Assembly (NCBI RefSeq): GCF_003583405.1
Contig: NZ_QXEC01000011.1
Location: forward strand, 141,085-205,084
Source: Micromonospora radicis
Lineage (GTDB): Bacteria > Actinomycetota > Actinomycetes > Mycobacteriales > Micromonosporaceae
Length of the DNA: 64,000 nt
Direction: 5' to 3'
Shown here: piece after piece, positions 8,352 to 15,504 of the stretch
How positions within the stretch are numbered: position 1 is the stretch's first letter
How the letters are laid out: every line of letters begins with the position of its first letter
The notes under the pieces: model-generated
What the model saw: only the letters and a program-made list of their open reading frames with translations
Database searches by the model: none
Told to the model about the DNA's origin: nothing
Program-made: the position numbers and the translations under genes

Positions 8352-9392
8352 TCAGCCGAACGGCGGCCGGGCGTACGCGGCCCGCAACGCCGCCAGCCCG
8401 GCGGCCTTGGGGCTCAGCGTGCCCCAGCCCGAGTTGAAGTAGTTCATCCGGGCGATGAGCGGCCCGCGCTCGGCGTTGATCCGGGCGATCGCGGGCGGCA
8501 CCGTGGCGATCCAGGCCGCCTGGTCCGGGATCTCGGCGACCCGGACCCCCCACTCGGCGATGATCACCGGGCGGGACAGCGCCACCGGACCGAGGTCGGC
8601 CACCGCCCAGTCCTTGGTGCGCCGGAACCGGTCCAGCGCGGTGTGGCCGGGGCTGGTGGCGTACACGTTCCACTGCAGGAAATCCAGCCGCGACATCAGC
8701 GACTCCGGATGGGTGCGCTGGAACGCGGGCCGGTCGAAGCCGCCGAGGCCGACCGAGAAGGTGGCGCCCTGGGGCAGCGCCTTGGCCCGGAACCAGTTCA
8801 CGATGTACGTCACCGCCTGCACCGCCCGGGCGTCCGACTCGGCCCAGGTGTAGCTCTTGCCGGCCTCGGTGGTGCCGAACTCGTGGTCGGTGTCCAACTC
8901 CGAGGCGAGTTGGACGTTCACCCCGAAGCCCATCGTCCGGTACTGCGACAGTGCCCGGGCGAACAGCCCGTCGCACTGCCCGGCGAGCACCTGGCCGTAG
9001 CCGTACGCCTTCGGCCAGACCGTGCCCGGGCGCTGCTGGATGGTCATCGCCGGGGCCGGCACGGTGTAGCTGACGCCGTCCACGGTGAAGGTCTGCGGCC
9101 CGGTGTCGGGCACGCCGTAGTGCTTGAGTTCCAACACCATGTTGAGCCGCACACCGGACCGGCCGAGAGTGGTCAGCCAAGGTCGGTTGTAGCCGGGGAA
9201 GATGTGGCCGTCGGCGAAGCTGCGGTACTGGGTCAGCGACCGGAACGCACCGCCGGCCATGTCGGCCGTCGGGTCGGCGTTGCCGCCGAGGTAGTAACCG
9301 CCCAGCACCGGCGCCGCGACCGTGTAGTCGGCGCGGGCGGTGGCGCTCTGTCCACTGGAGTCGCGCACGCTGACGGTGACCCTGGGCATCAC
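8352..9392 (-). CDS. Putative glycoside-hydrolase-like TIM-barrel protein
   Basis: The 346-residue protein has no confidently recognised family. It begins with a short beta stretch (VTVSVRDSSGQSATARADYTV) like an Ig/PKD strand pair, followed by a ~310-residue region built like a clan-A glycosidase barrel. Candidate acidic residues lie in ASELDTDHEFG (about 180-190) and in VIIAEWGVR (about 285), the latter resembling the nucleophile strand of GH enzymes. RMNYFNSGWG closes the barrel. No signal peptide is seen, although such enzymes are usually secreted. The start overlaps the stop of the upstream small gene (ATGA), so the Ig-like strands may continue from that protein. Confidence 0.6.
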   Translation of the reverse strand: MMPRVTVSVRDSSGQSATARADYTVAAPVLGGYYLGGNADPTADMAGGAFRSLTQYRSFADGHIFPGYNRPWLTTLGRSGVRLNMVLELKHYGVPDTGPQTFTVDGVSYTVPAPAMTIQQRPGTVWPKAYGYGQVLAGQCDGLFARALSQYRTMGFGVNVQLASELDTDHEFGTTEAGKSYTWAESDARAVQAVTYIVNWFRAKALPQGATFSVGLGGFDRPAFQRTHPESLMSRLDFLQWNVYATSPGHTALDRFRRTKDWAVADLGPVALSRPVIIAEWGVRVAEIPDQAAWIATVPPAIARINAERGPLIARMNYFNSGWGTLSPKAAGLAALRAAYARPPFG

Positions 9393-9658
9393 GCCACCGC
9401 CCGGTACACGGCCACCGCCCCGTTGTCCGACACCCGGGACCAGGTGCGGCCCGAGTCGTCGGTCACGGTGATGGTGAGCGGGTCGATGACGGCACTGACC
9501 TTGGCCGGTGCGCTGCTGTTGCCCTGGGCGTCGGTGACCACCACGGTGACGGTGAGCACCTTGTTGTCGGGATCGCCGTAGTTGACGGTGAGCAGCATCT
9601 GGGCACCGGGGGCGTAGGTGGTCGCGTTGAGTGAGGCGGTAACGGTGGGAGCGGCCAT
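9389..9658 (-). CDS. Small Ig-like beta-strand protein, coupled to the glycosidase-like gene
   Basis: This 89-residue protein of unknown family starts MAAPTVTASLNATTYAPGAQMLLTV. It is rich in Thr/Val, with alternating beta-strand patterns, two Ig/PKD-like repeats and no signal peptide. It overlaps the next gene by four bases (9389-9392), so translation is coupled. The next protein begins with the same kind of strand (VTVSVRDSSGQS), hinting that the two were once one polypeptide or that this acts as its partner. The start is supported by GGAAGGAG upstream of ATG 9658 on the minus strand. Confidence 0.6.
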   Translation of the reverse strand: MAAPTVTASLNATTYAPGAQMLLTVNYGDPDNKVLTVTVVVTDAQGNSSAPAKVSAVIDPLTITVTDDSGRTWSRVSDNGAVAVYRAVA

Positions 9659-9970
9659 GCCGGCTCCTTCCTGACTCGTTCGCCGCGACCGGCGGATCTA
9701 CACCGGTGAAGGCGGCGAGGTCTGCGACGGCGACCGGAGCTGGACGCGGTGAGGCGCTTGCAGCGCGCTCCGGCGTGGTGACGGCGGCGACGTCGCTGTC
9801 GAGCCCGTGGCCACCGCGGTGACCGGTGGGGACGCTGTTGTCCCCGCCCGGCCGGAGAGTCGGATGTGGCCCGCCATCCGCAGCCTCTCTACCTGCTACA
9901 ACAGTGCATCAGGACCGACCCTGGCGTCTTGTCTCATTCCGGACACATCTATCCCAACGGAGCGTTCTAC
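9659..9970. other. Intergenic region without a recognised gene
   Basis: These 312 bases lie between the divergent small Ig-like gene and the YciI gene. I see no convincing promoter, RNA gene or ORF. The ribosome-binding site of the YciI gene (GGAG at about 9958-9961) closes the region. Confidence 0.5.
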
Positions 9971-10342
9971 GTGAAGTACCTGATGCTCGTCTACGGCAAC
10001 GAGGAGATCTGGGGCAGCCTGCCCGACGCCGACCTGGCCACGCTGATCGGCGCGGTCGACGCCTTCAACGAGCGGCTGCGCGCCAGCGGCGAGCTGGTGG
10101 ACGTACAGGGGTTGGTGACCCGGGCACGGGCGGTGCGGATGGCCGGCGACACCCCGGTGGTCACCGACGGGCCGTACCTGGAGGCGAAGGAGTACGTCGG
10201 CTCGTACCTCGTGGTCGACGTCGACAGCGAGCAGCGGGCGCTGGAGATCGCCCGCTCCTACCCGGGCCTGCGGTTCGGCCCCGGCACCGGTGGCGGCATC
10301 GAGGTCTGGCCGCTGATGACCCGCGACGGGGCCGACCACTGA
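9971..10342 (+). CDS. YciI/DGPF family protein
   Basis: From GTG 9971 (V-K-Y-L-M-L-V-Y-G) the protein has 123 residues, the usual size for YCII-related (DGPF domain) proteins with a ferredoxin-like fold. The conserved motif DGPYLEAKEYVGSYLVVDV lies at about residues 63-80, followed by ALEIARSYPGL and IEVWPL. In actinomycetes these proteins are often encoded next to ECF sigma factors, but none is present here; the neighbour is an NTF2-like gene 119 bases downstream. GTG was chosen over an upstream in-frame ATG because MKYLMLVYG-type starts are typical of the family and GGAG precedes it. The function is unknown. Confidence 0.85.
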   Translation: MKYLMLVYGNEEIWGSLPDADLATLIGAVDAFNERLRASGELVDVQGLVTRARAVRMAGDTPVVTDGPYLEAKEYVGSYLVVDVDSEQRALEIARSYPGLRFGPGTGGGIEVWPLMTRDGADH

Positions 10343-10461
10343 ACCTCGACCAGACCAGCACCGACCTACTGAACGGAGCGGGGCCGGCGACCGTCGATCA
10401 CTGGGTACCGGCCGACACCGGCCGGTACCCAGTTGCCCGACCCGACACTTCGGAGAGTCAC

Positions 10462-11019
10462 TTGTCGGCATTCACCCTTCCGCCCGAGGACGTGCTGCGC
10501 GCCCGGGAGAAGCTGGTCCTCGACCACTTCGAGGACGAGGTCCGCCAGGACTGGGACAGCGTGCTCACCACCTTCCCGCACCCGCACTACGAACTGATCG
10601 CCTCGATGACGGTGCACGACGGCGACGCCGCGGTGCGCGGCTACTACCACGACACCCGGACCGCATTCCCCGACCAGCACCACGAGATCATCGCGATGCG
10701 GCACAGCCAGGACGCCGTGATCGTCGAGTTCTGGCTGATCGGCACGCATCTCGGCCCGCTGGGCAAGATCCCGCCGACCGGTGGCCGTCACCGCACCCGG
10801 ATGACCGCCTACTTCATCTTCGACGAGCAGGAGCACCTGGTCGTCGAGCGGGTGTACTTCGACCAGCTCTCCGTGCTCAAGCAGGTGATCGGCCACCTCG
10901 ACAAGAAGAAGCCACGTGACCTGCTCACGCTGCTGCGCGTCGTACGCGGCATGCTCGCGATGGCCGGCGGCGAACCGGACCCCCGCCTGCTCACTCCGCC
11001 ACCGGGGGTGCCGCGGTAG
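10462..11019 (+). CDS. Nuclear transport factor 2 / SnoaL-like protein
   Basis: The start appears to be TTG 10462, with GGAGAG eight bases upstream and no in-frame ATG nearby; this gives 185 residues. The cone-shaped NTF2/SnoaL fold is suggested by PEDVLRAREKLVLDHFEDEVRQDWDSVLTTF, then GYYHDTRTAFPDQHHEIIAM and RMTAYFIFDEQEHLVVERVYFD, the usual order of ester-cyclase-like members. Substrate residues cannot be assigned. A C-terminal extension (about residues 145-185) is basic and then Pro-rich. It may be co-transcribed with the YciI gene upstream. The 119 bases between them contain a GC-rich inverted repeat over GTACCGGCCGACACCGGCC that could be a weak hairpin. Confidence 0.75.
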   Translation: MSAFTLPPEDVLRAREKLVLDHFEDEVRQDWDSVLTTFPHPHYELIASMTVHDGDAAVRGYYHDTRTAFPDQHHEIIAMRHSQDAVIVEFWLIGTHLGPLGKIPPTGGRHRTRMTAYFIFDEQEHLVVERVYFDQLSVLKQVIGHLDKKKPRDLLTLLRVVRGMLAMAGGEPDPRLLTPPPGVPR

Positions 11020-11087
11020 ACCCGCGAGCGCGGCCGACCCGGGGCCGGCGGGGAAGCGGGACAACGCGGGCGGACACCCGCGCCTAG

Positions 11088-11103
11088 AGTGTGGCGACAC
11101 ACT
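11088..11103. promoter_or_regulatory. 16-bp dyad upstream of the DUF4153-like gene
   Basis: AGTGTG (11088-11093) and CACACT (11098-11103) flank GCGA. The left arm overlaps TAGAGT (11085-11090), a possible -10 element. A GAGGAGG ribosome-binding site follows at 11112-11118. The regulator is unknown. Confidence 0.35.
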
Positions 11104-11122
11104 TGTCGATCGAGGAGGCGCG

Positions 11123-13297
11123 GTGTCCGAGCCGCCACCGGCCGAGCCGTCCCCGGGCAACGGGGAATCCAGCCCGGCCCCCGTCCCGCCCGCCGTCCCG
11201 GCGGAGCCCGGGGCGGCGCCGCAGCTGCTGGTCGCGCCGCAGACCGAGGGGCTGCCGTCGATCGTGTGGCCGGGCCCGGCCGGGCAACCCGCCTGGGCCA
11301 TCCCGGTCTCGGTGCCGGCCGGCACCCGGGGCTACGCGATCTTCCTGCCGATGCTGCCGGAGGCCGGTCCGCCGGCCGTCGGTGCCCCGCCGGCCGAGAC
11401 GACACCGGCCGCACCCGCCGCGACCGGTCCGCCGTCCACCGCCGCGCCGGCCACGTCGGCGGCGCCGGCCCAGCGCGGTCCGACGACGAGCGCACCGGTC
11501 AGCTCCACCGCCGAGCAGACGACCGCGGGCTCCGGTACGGCGTCGGCGGGCACCGCGCCCTCCCCCGCCACCGACGAGCCACCGACCGGCACCCCGACGC
11601 CACCGGGCGGCGCACCGGCAGCGGTCGGCACCCCGCCGCCGGGAGGGCCACCGACGCCGCCGGCCGACGAGCCGGCCGCGAGCACGCCACCGACGCCGCC
11701 CGGTCGCCCCGCACCGCGACCGGCCGACCGGGTTCCCGCGTACCCGCCGCCCGGCCCCCAGTACGCGTTCACCCGGACGCCACCGCCGCCGACCTTCTTC
11801 GATCGGGTCTGGCCCGGACCAGCGCCGGCCCGTGGCCGGGCCACCCCGCTGGCCGTGCTGGCCGGTGCGTTGGGGGTGGCGGCGTTCGTGCCGCTGGGCC
11901 GCACCGGCGTCGGCTGGTTCCTCGGCTGGCTGGTGCTCACCGCCGGGGTGATCGTGGCGACGTGGCGGCACACCGCCGCGCTCGCCCCGGCCGAGCGCCG
12001 GATCCGGGCCGGCTGGGCCGTCGCCGCCCTGGCGCTGCTCGCGGTGCTCGCCTTCCGCAACGCCTGGTGGCTGGTGACCTTCTGTGTGCTGGCGGCGCTG
12101 GGCTGCGCCGCCCTGGCGATCGTCGGCGGGATGCGGGTGCGCTCGATCCTGTTCAGCCTGGTGGCCGCGCCCATCGCCGGACTGCGCGGGCTGCCGTGGG
12201 TACGCGCCCACCTGCGGGCACCCGGCAGCCCGGGCACGGTACGCCGGGTCGTCGGCTCGGTCGCCGCCACCGTGGCCGTCCTGCTGGTGTTCGGTCCCCT
12301 GCTCTCCGCCGCCGACGCCGCCTTCTCCCAGGTGCTCGGCGCCCTGGTGCCGGAGATCAGCATCGGTGGCGTGTTCCGCTGGCTGTTCCTGGCCGTCCTG
12401 GGTGGCCTGATCGCGGTGGCCGCCGTGTACACCATCGCCGCGCCACCGGAGCTGTCCGGCATCGACCGGTCGAGCAACCGGCGGATCGGCCTGGTGGAGT
12501 GGGCACCGCCGATCGCCGTGCTGACGGCCCTGTTCGCCGGCTTCGTCGCGGTGCAGTTCACCGTCCTGTTCGGTGGGCAGCGGCACGTCCTGCGGACCAC
12601 CGGACTCAGCTACGCCGAGTACGCCCGCAGCGGCTTCTGGCAGTTGGTGGTGGTGACCGTACTGACGCTGGCGCTGCTCGGCGGCGTGTCCCGCTGGGCC
12701 CGCCGGGACCGACGCCTCGACCGGGTGCTGCTGCGGGTCCTGCTCGGCCTGCTCAGCGCGCTGAGCGTGGTCATCGTGGTGTCGGCGCTGTCGCGGATGT
12801 ACACCTACCAGCAGGTGTACAGCTTCACCGGCGAGCGGATCTTCGTGATGGCCTTCGAGTTGCTGCTCGGCGTGGTCTTCCTGATGATCCTGGTGGCCGG
12901 GGTCCGTTGGCGCGGTGCTTGGATCCCCCGGCTGACCACGGCGCTGGCGGTGGTGTTGCTGCTCGGCCTGGCCGCGCTCAACCCCGAGGACTACGCGGCC
13001 CAGCGCAACGTGGCCCGCTACCAGGAGACCGGCCGGATCGACGCCTGGTATCTGCGGGCGCTCTCCGCCGACGCCACCCCCGCCCTGGCCGCGTTGCCCG
13101 ACCCGGTACGCCGGTGCACGCTCAGTTGGATCGCCGACGACCTGGCCGAACCGGACCCGTGGTACGCCTGGAACCTGGGCCGGGACCGGGCCCGTGCGGT
13201 GCTTGACCGGTTGGGCCCCGAGGCGATCGGCAACCAGCGCGACTGCCGCCGCGCCGACCAGTTCGACCTGCCGAAGACGCGCCGCCCGGCACGCTGA
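11123..13297 (+). CDS. DUF4153/DUF4173-like integral membrane protein with a Pro-rich N-terminus
   Basis: GTG 11123, with GAGGAGG five bases upstream, gives 724 residues. Residues 1-220 are a disordered Pro/Ala/Thr-rich region without a signal peptide. The rest is a polytopic membrane domain of about twelve hydrophobic helices. The segment GLSYAEYARSGFWQLVVVTVLTLALLGGVSRWA is the hallmark of the DUF4153/DUF4173 families, whose function is unknown. The C-terminal ~110 residues (NPEDYAAQRNVARYQETGRIDAWYLRALSADATPAL) form a soluble domain also conserved in that family. The long acidic-proline N-terminus is probably cytoplasmic. It is monocistronic. Confidence 0.8.
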   Translation: MSEPPPAEPSPGNGESSPAPVPPAVPAEPGAAPQLLVAPQTEGLPSIVWPGPAGQPAWAIPVSVPAGTRGYAIFLPMLPEAGPPAVGAPPAETTPAAPAATGPPSTAAPATSAAPAQRGPTTSAPVSSTAEQTTAGSGTASAGTAPSPATDEPPTGTPTPPGGAPAAVGTPPPGGPPTPPADEPAASTPPTPPGRPAPRPADRVPAYPPPGPQYAFTRTPPPPTFFDRVWPGPAPARGRATPLAVLAGALGVAAFVPLGRTGVGWFLGWLVLTAGVIVATWRHTAALAPAERRIRAGWAVAALALLAVLAFRNAWWLVTFCVLAALGCAALAIVGGMRVRSILFSLVAAPIAGLRGLPWVRAHLRAPGSPGTVRRVVGSVAATVAVLLVFGPLLSAADAAFSQVLGALVPEISIGGVFRWLFLAVLGGLIAVAAVYTIAAPPELSGIDRSSNRRIGLVEWAPPIAVLTALFAGFVAVQFTVLFGGQRHVLRTTGLSYAEYARSGFWQLVVVTVLTLALLGGVSRWARRDRRLDRVLLRVLLGLLSALSVVIVVSALSRMYTYQQVYSFTGERIFVMAFELLLGVVFLMILVAGVRWRGAWIPRLTTALAVVLLLGLAALNPEDYAAQRNVARYQETGRIDAWYLRALSADATPALAALPDPVRRCTLSWIADDLAEPDPWYAWNLGRDRARAVLDRLGPEAIGNQRDCRRADQFDLPKTRRPAR

Positions 13298-13422
13298 CCC
13301 GGCACCCCGGCGAGCGCGGTAACCGGCAGCACTCGCACGAGGGCCGTCGGCACACCGGTACGACCTCCGGCGCATCCGCATCGACGTGCCGTACGCCTCG
13401 GGGCCGGCCGTACGCTGTCCCC

Positions 13423-14004
13423 ATGTCGCACGAGCCCGCAGTGATCGACCTGGACGAACCCGGTCGCCCGCCGGAGTCCCCTGCGGGCACCGGTCCCGGG
13501 GGCGCACGGAAGGCGGTGTGGCGGTTCGCCGCCGTCTTCGTGGTCGGAGCGCTGCTCGGCGGTATCGGTGTCGATGCGCTGCACGACTACCGTGCGCAAC
13601 GGGCGCAGGACGCCGTGGTCGCCCTCGTGGCGCTGCCCGACTCGGCCAACTACGGCGGTTCGTCCGACGGCAGGCGGGTGCAGCTGTCCGGACGGCTGAC
13701 CGTGGTCAACGCCGGCCCCGCGCCGGTCACCATCCACGAGGTGCAGGCGCAGCGGCCGGACGTCACGGTACGCAGTCCCCGGCAACAGCCTCGGCTGTTG
13801 TCGCCGGGAGAGACGGCTCATCTCCTGGTCGAGGTGGGTTTGGACTGCACGGTGTGGGGCCCGCTGGGGCCGCTGCCGGTCCGGTTGTCGGTGCAGACCC
13901 GCGACGGGCAGGTTCGGGAGTTCAGTTATCCCGTCGCGTTGCCGACCAGCTACTGGGAACGCGACGGGTTGGGCATGTGCCCGCAGCCGTCTCCGCCCCG
14001 GTGA
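13423..14004 (+). CDS. Hypothetical single-pass membrane protein
   Basis: The family is not recognised. The protein has 193 residues. A short cytoplasmic N-terminus leads to one transmembrane helix (about residues 32-49, AVWRFAAVFVVGALLGGIGV) and an extracytoplasmic beta-rich domain of ~140 residues with LTVVNAGPAPVTIHEVQAQRPDVTV, which resembles the Ig-like/DUF11 style of fold. Two Cys residues (in LDCTVWG and LGMCPQ) could form a disulphide. It ends convergently, nine bases from the stop of the secreted protein gene. Confidence 0.7.
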   Translation: MSHEPAVIDLDEPGRPPESPAGTGPGGARKAVWRFAAVFVVGALLGGIGVDALHDYRAQRAQDAVVALVALPDSANYGGSSDGRRVQLSGRLTVVNAGPAPVTIHEVQAQRPDVTVRSPRQQPRLLSPGETAHLLVEVGLDCTVWGPLGPLPVRLSVQTRDGQVREFSYPVALPTSYWERDGLGMCPQPSPPR

Positions 14005-14013
14005 CCGGTCGGG

Positions 14014-14820
14014 TCACCACGGCTCCGGGATGTTCAGCGCCAGGCAGCGCTGGGTGCCGGGGACCGGCTGGTAGCAGGCGGTGGCCTCCAGGTTGTTGCT
14101 GTGGTCGGGTCGGTGGAAGGAGGCCGTGCCGCCGTTGACGCAGGTGCTGCCGGTGACGGTGGTCCCGCCGGTGACCTTGCCGGTGGCGCACCCGACCGTG
14201 GCGGCGGTCTTCTGCACAGTGTTCAGCGAGGAGCGCAGATCCCCGGACTGGTGGGCGCCGTAGCCGATCTGGCTGACCCCGGAGCGGGTGATCGCGTACT
14301 GGAACGCCGTGGAGGTGTAGTACGACCAGCTCGCTCCGGTGCCGACGGTCCGCAGTCCGGCGTCGGTCGCCGAGCCGGGGATGAACAGGTGGAAGCCCTT
14401 GTCGTGGGTGTTGGTGCCGTCGATCATCCGGTAGACGATCACCAGTAGTCCCTGGCTGTAGCTGGTCGTGGTGTACGACAGGGAGGTGCCGTTGCCACAG
14501 GTGGTGCGGTCGGCGATGTAGCCGACGCCGTTGGCGTAGAGCAGCACCCGGGCGCAGCGCCCGTCGGCGGCGGTGTCCTCGATGGTGCCGAGCGTGGCCG
14601 AGGTGCCGGCCTCGTCGGTGGCGTAGCCGGTCAGCCGCACCCCGGGAAGCGTGCCGGAGTACTGGTAGGCGGCGGGGTGGTAGTAGTTCCACGAGGCCGA
14701 CCAGCCGGTGCCGGAGGGCAGCGCCGACGCTGGCGCGGCGGGCAGCAGGGCAGCGGCGATCGTGACGACCAGCGCGGCGGCCAGCACGCCGATCGAACGC
14801 GGTCGGGCAGGCGTCCTCAT
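14014..14820 (-). CDS. Secreted hypothetical protein
   Basis: Start ATG 14820 was chosen because CGGAGGAGCG lies directly upstream and the following residues (MRTPARPRSIGVLAAALVV...APASA) form a signal peptide of about 33 residues. The mature ~235-residue protein contains two related halves, each with a SASWNYYHPAAYQYSGTLPGVRLTGYATDEAG or SWSYYTSTAFQYAITRSGVSQIGYGAHQSG pattern followed by a Cys-containing segment, which suggests an internal duplication of a small beta domain. Six Cys residues in the mature part are likely paired. The function is unknown; an extracellular adhesive or structural role is possible. Confidence 0.75.
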   Translation of the reverse strand: MRTPARPRSIGVLAAALVVTIAAALLPAAPASALPSGTGWSASWNYYHPAAYQYSGTLPGVRLTGYATDEAGTSATLGTIEDTAADGRCARVLLYANGVGYIADRTTCGNGTSLSYTTTSYSQGLLVIVYRMIDGTNTHDKGFHLFIPGSATDAGLRTVGTGASWSYYTSTAFQYAITRSGVSQIGYGAHQSGDLRSSLNTVQKTAATVGCATGKVTGGTTVTGSTCVNGGTASFHRPDHSNNLEATACYQPVPGTQRCLALNIPEPW

Positions 14821-14939
14821 CGCTCCTCCGTCTTGCGTGCGTGCCTCACGGGCGGTGGACTCGTTCATTGACGATGATGACGGGCCGTACGGCGAACCGA
14901 ACGACTCTGTCCCCAGCCGGACAGTGCCGGCGGCGGCGC

Positions 14940-15419
14940 TCAGGAGGGGGCGGTCTCGTCGGCCTCCGGGCAGCTGTCGGCCAGGCCCCCCGCCGCCTTG
15001 ATCAGCAGCCGCCGGAAGGCCACCCGTTCCCGCTCGTCCAGCGCGCCGAGCACGGTGGCCTCGGCGGCGGCCACCTGCCCGCAGAGGGTGGCTATCGCCG
15101 CCCGTCCGCCGGGGGTGGCCACGATGCGGCGTTGGCGCCGGTCGGCCGGGTTGGGTTGGCGTTCGACCAGGTTCGCGGCGACGAGGTCGTCGATCAGGTA
15201 GGTCATCACGGTGCGGTCGATGCCGAGCCGGTTGGCCAGCGCGAGCTGGCTGGGTTGGTCGGCGCGGACGACCTCGCAGAGGGTCTGGTATCCCCGGGCA
15301 CCGTGTGGGAAGTCGCCCAGCGTCGGCGGCAGCGTGTCGCGGTACGCCCGCAGGAGCACGCCCAGCGCCCAGCCGAGGTCCTGGTCCGGGGAGGGGATGG
15401 CCGATGTGCTCTCGCTCAT
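14940..15419 (-). CDS. MarR family transcriptional regulator
   Basis: From ATG 15419 the protein has 159 residues. It has the MarR winged helix: the recognition helix region is QPSQLALANRLGIDRTVMTYLIDDLVAANLVERQPNPADRRQRRIVATPGG, where the wing motif DRRQRR is diagnostic. It is divergent from the LLM-FAD fusion gene with an 85-base spacer and presumably controls it. The -10 TATGCT ends six bases before the ATG and no ribosome-binding site is visible, so the mRNA looks leaderless. Ligands for this family are typically small phenolics or drugs; none can be inferred. Confidence 0.9.
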   Translation of the reverse strand: MSESTSAIPSPDQDLGWALGVLLRAYRDTLPPTLGDFPHGARGYQTLCEVVRADQPSQLALANRLGIDRTVMTYLIDDLVAANLVERQPNPADRRQRRIVATPGGRAAIATLCGQVAAAEATVLGALDERERVAFRRLLIKAAGGLADSCPEADETAPS

Positions 15420-15425
15420 GGGAAC

Positions 15426-15431
15426 AGCATA
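15426..15431 (-). promoter_or_regulatory. -10 element of a probable leaderless marR transcript
   Basis: TATGCT on the minus strand ends six bases before the MarR start codon, so transcription should begin at or next to the A of ATG. The -35 box is poor. Confidence 0.4.
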
Positions 15432-15445
15432 ACCCTCATCCGCTG

Positions 15446-15487
15446 TTGTGCAGATCGTCTGTACGACATACGGTCTTCCAAGAAGAC
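15446..15487 (+). promoter_or_regulatory. Promoter and MarR operator for the LLM-FAD oxidase operon
   Basis: The -35 box TTGTGC (15446-15451), a 17-base spacer and the -10 box TACGGT (15469-15474) form a promoter. The perfect dyad GTCTTC-CAA-GAAGAC (15473-15487) overlaps the end of the -10 and the start point, where a MarR dimer would block polymerase. Confidence 0.55.
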
Positions 15488-15504
15488 GGTTAGTGGAGGG
15501 TGGT

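Noticed and set aside
11084..13507. Long minus-strand frame opposite the membrane protein gene
   Set aside because: Low-complexity Arg/Gly/Gln content with no start context; the opposite strand encodes a membrane protein with a good ribosome-binding site.
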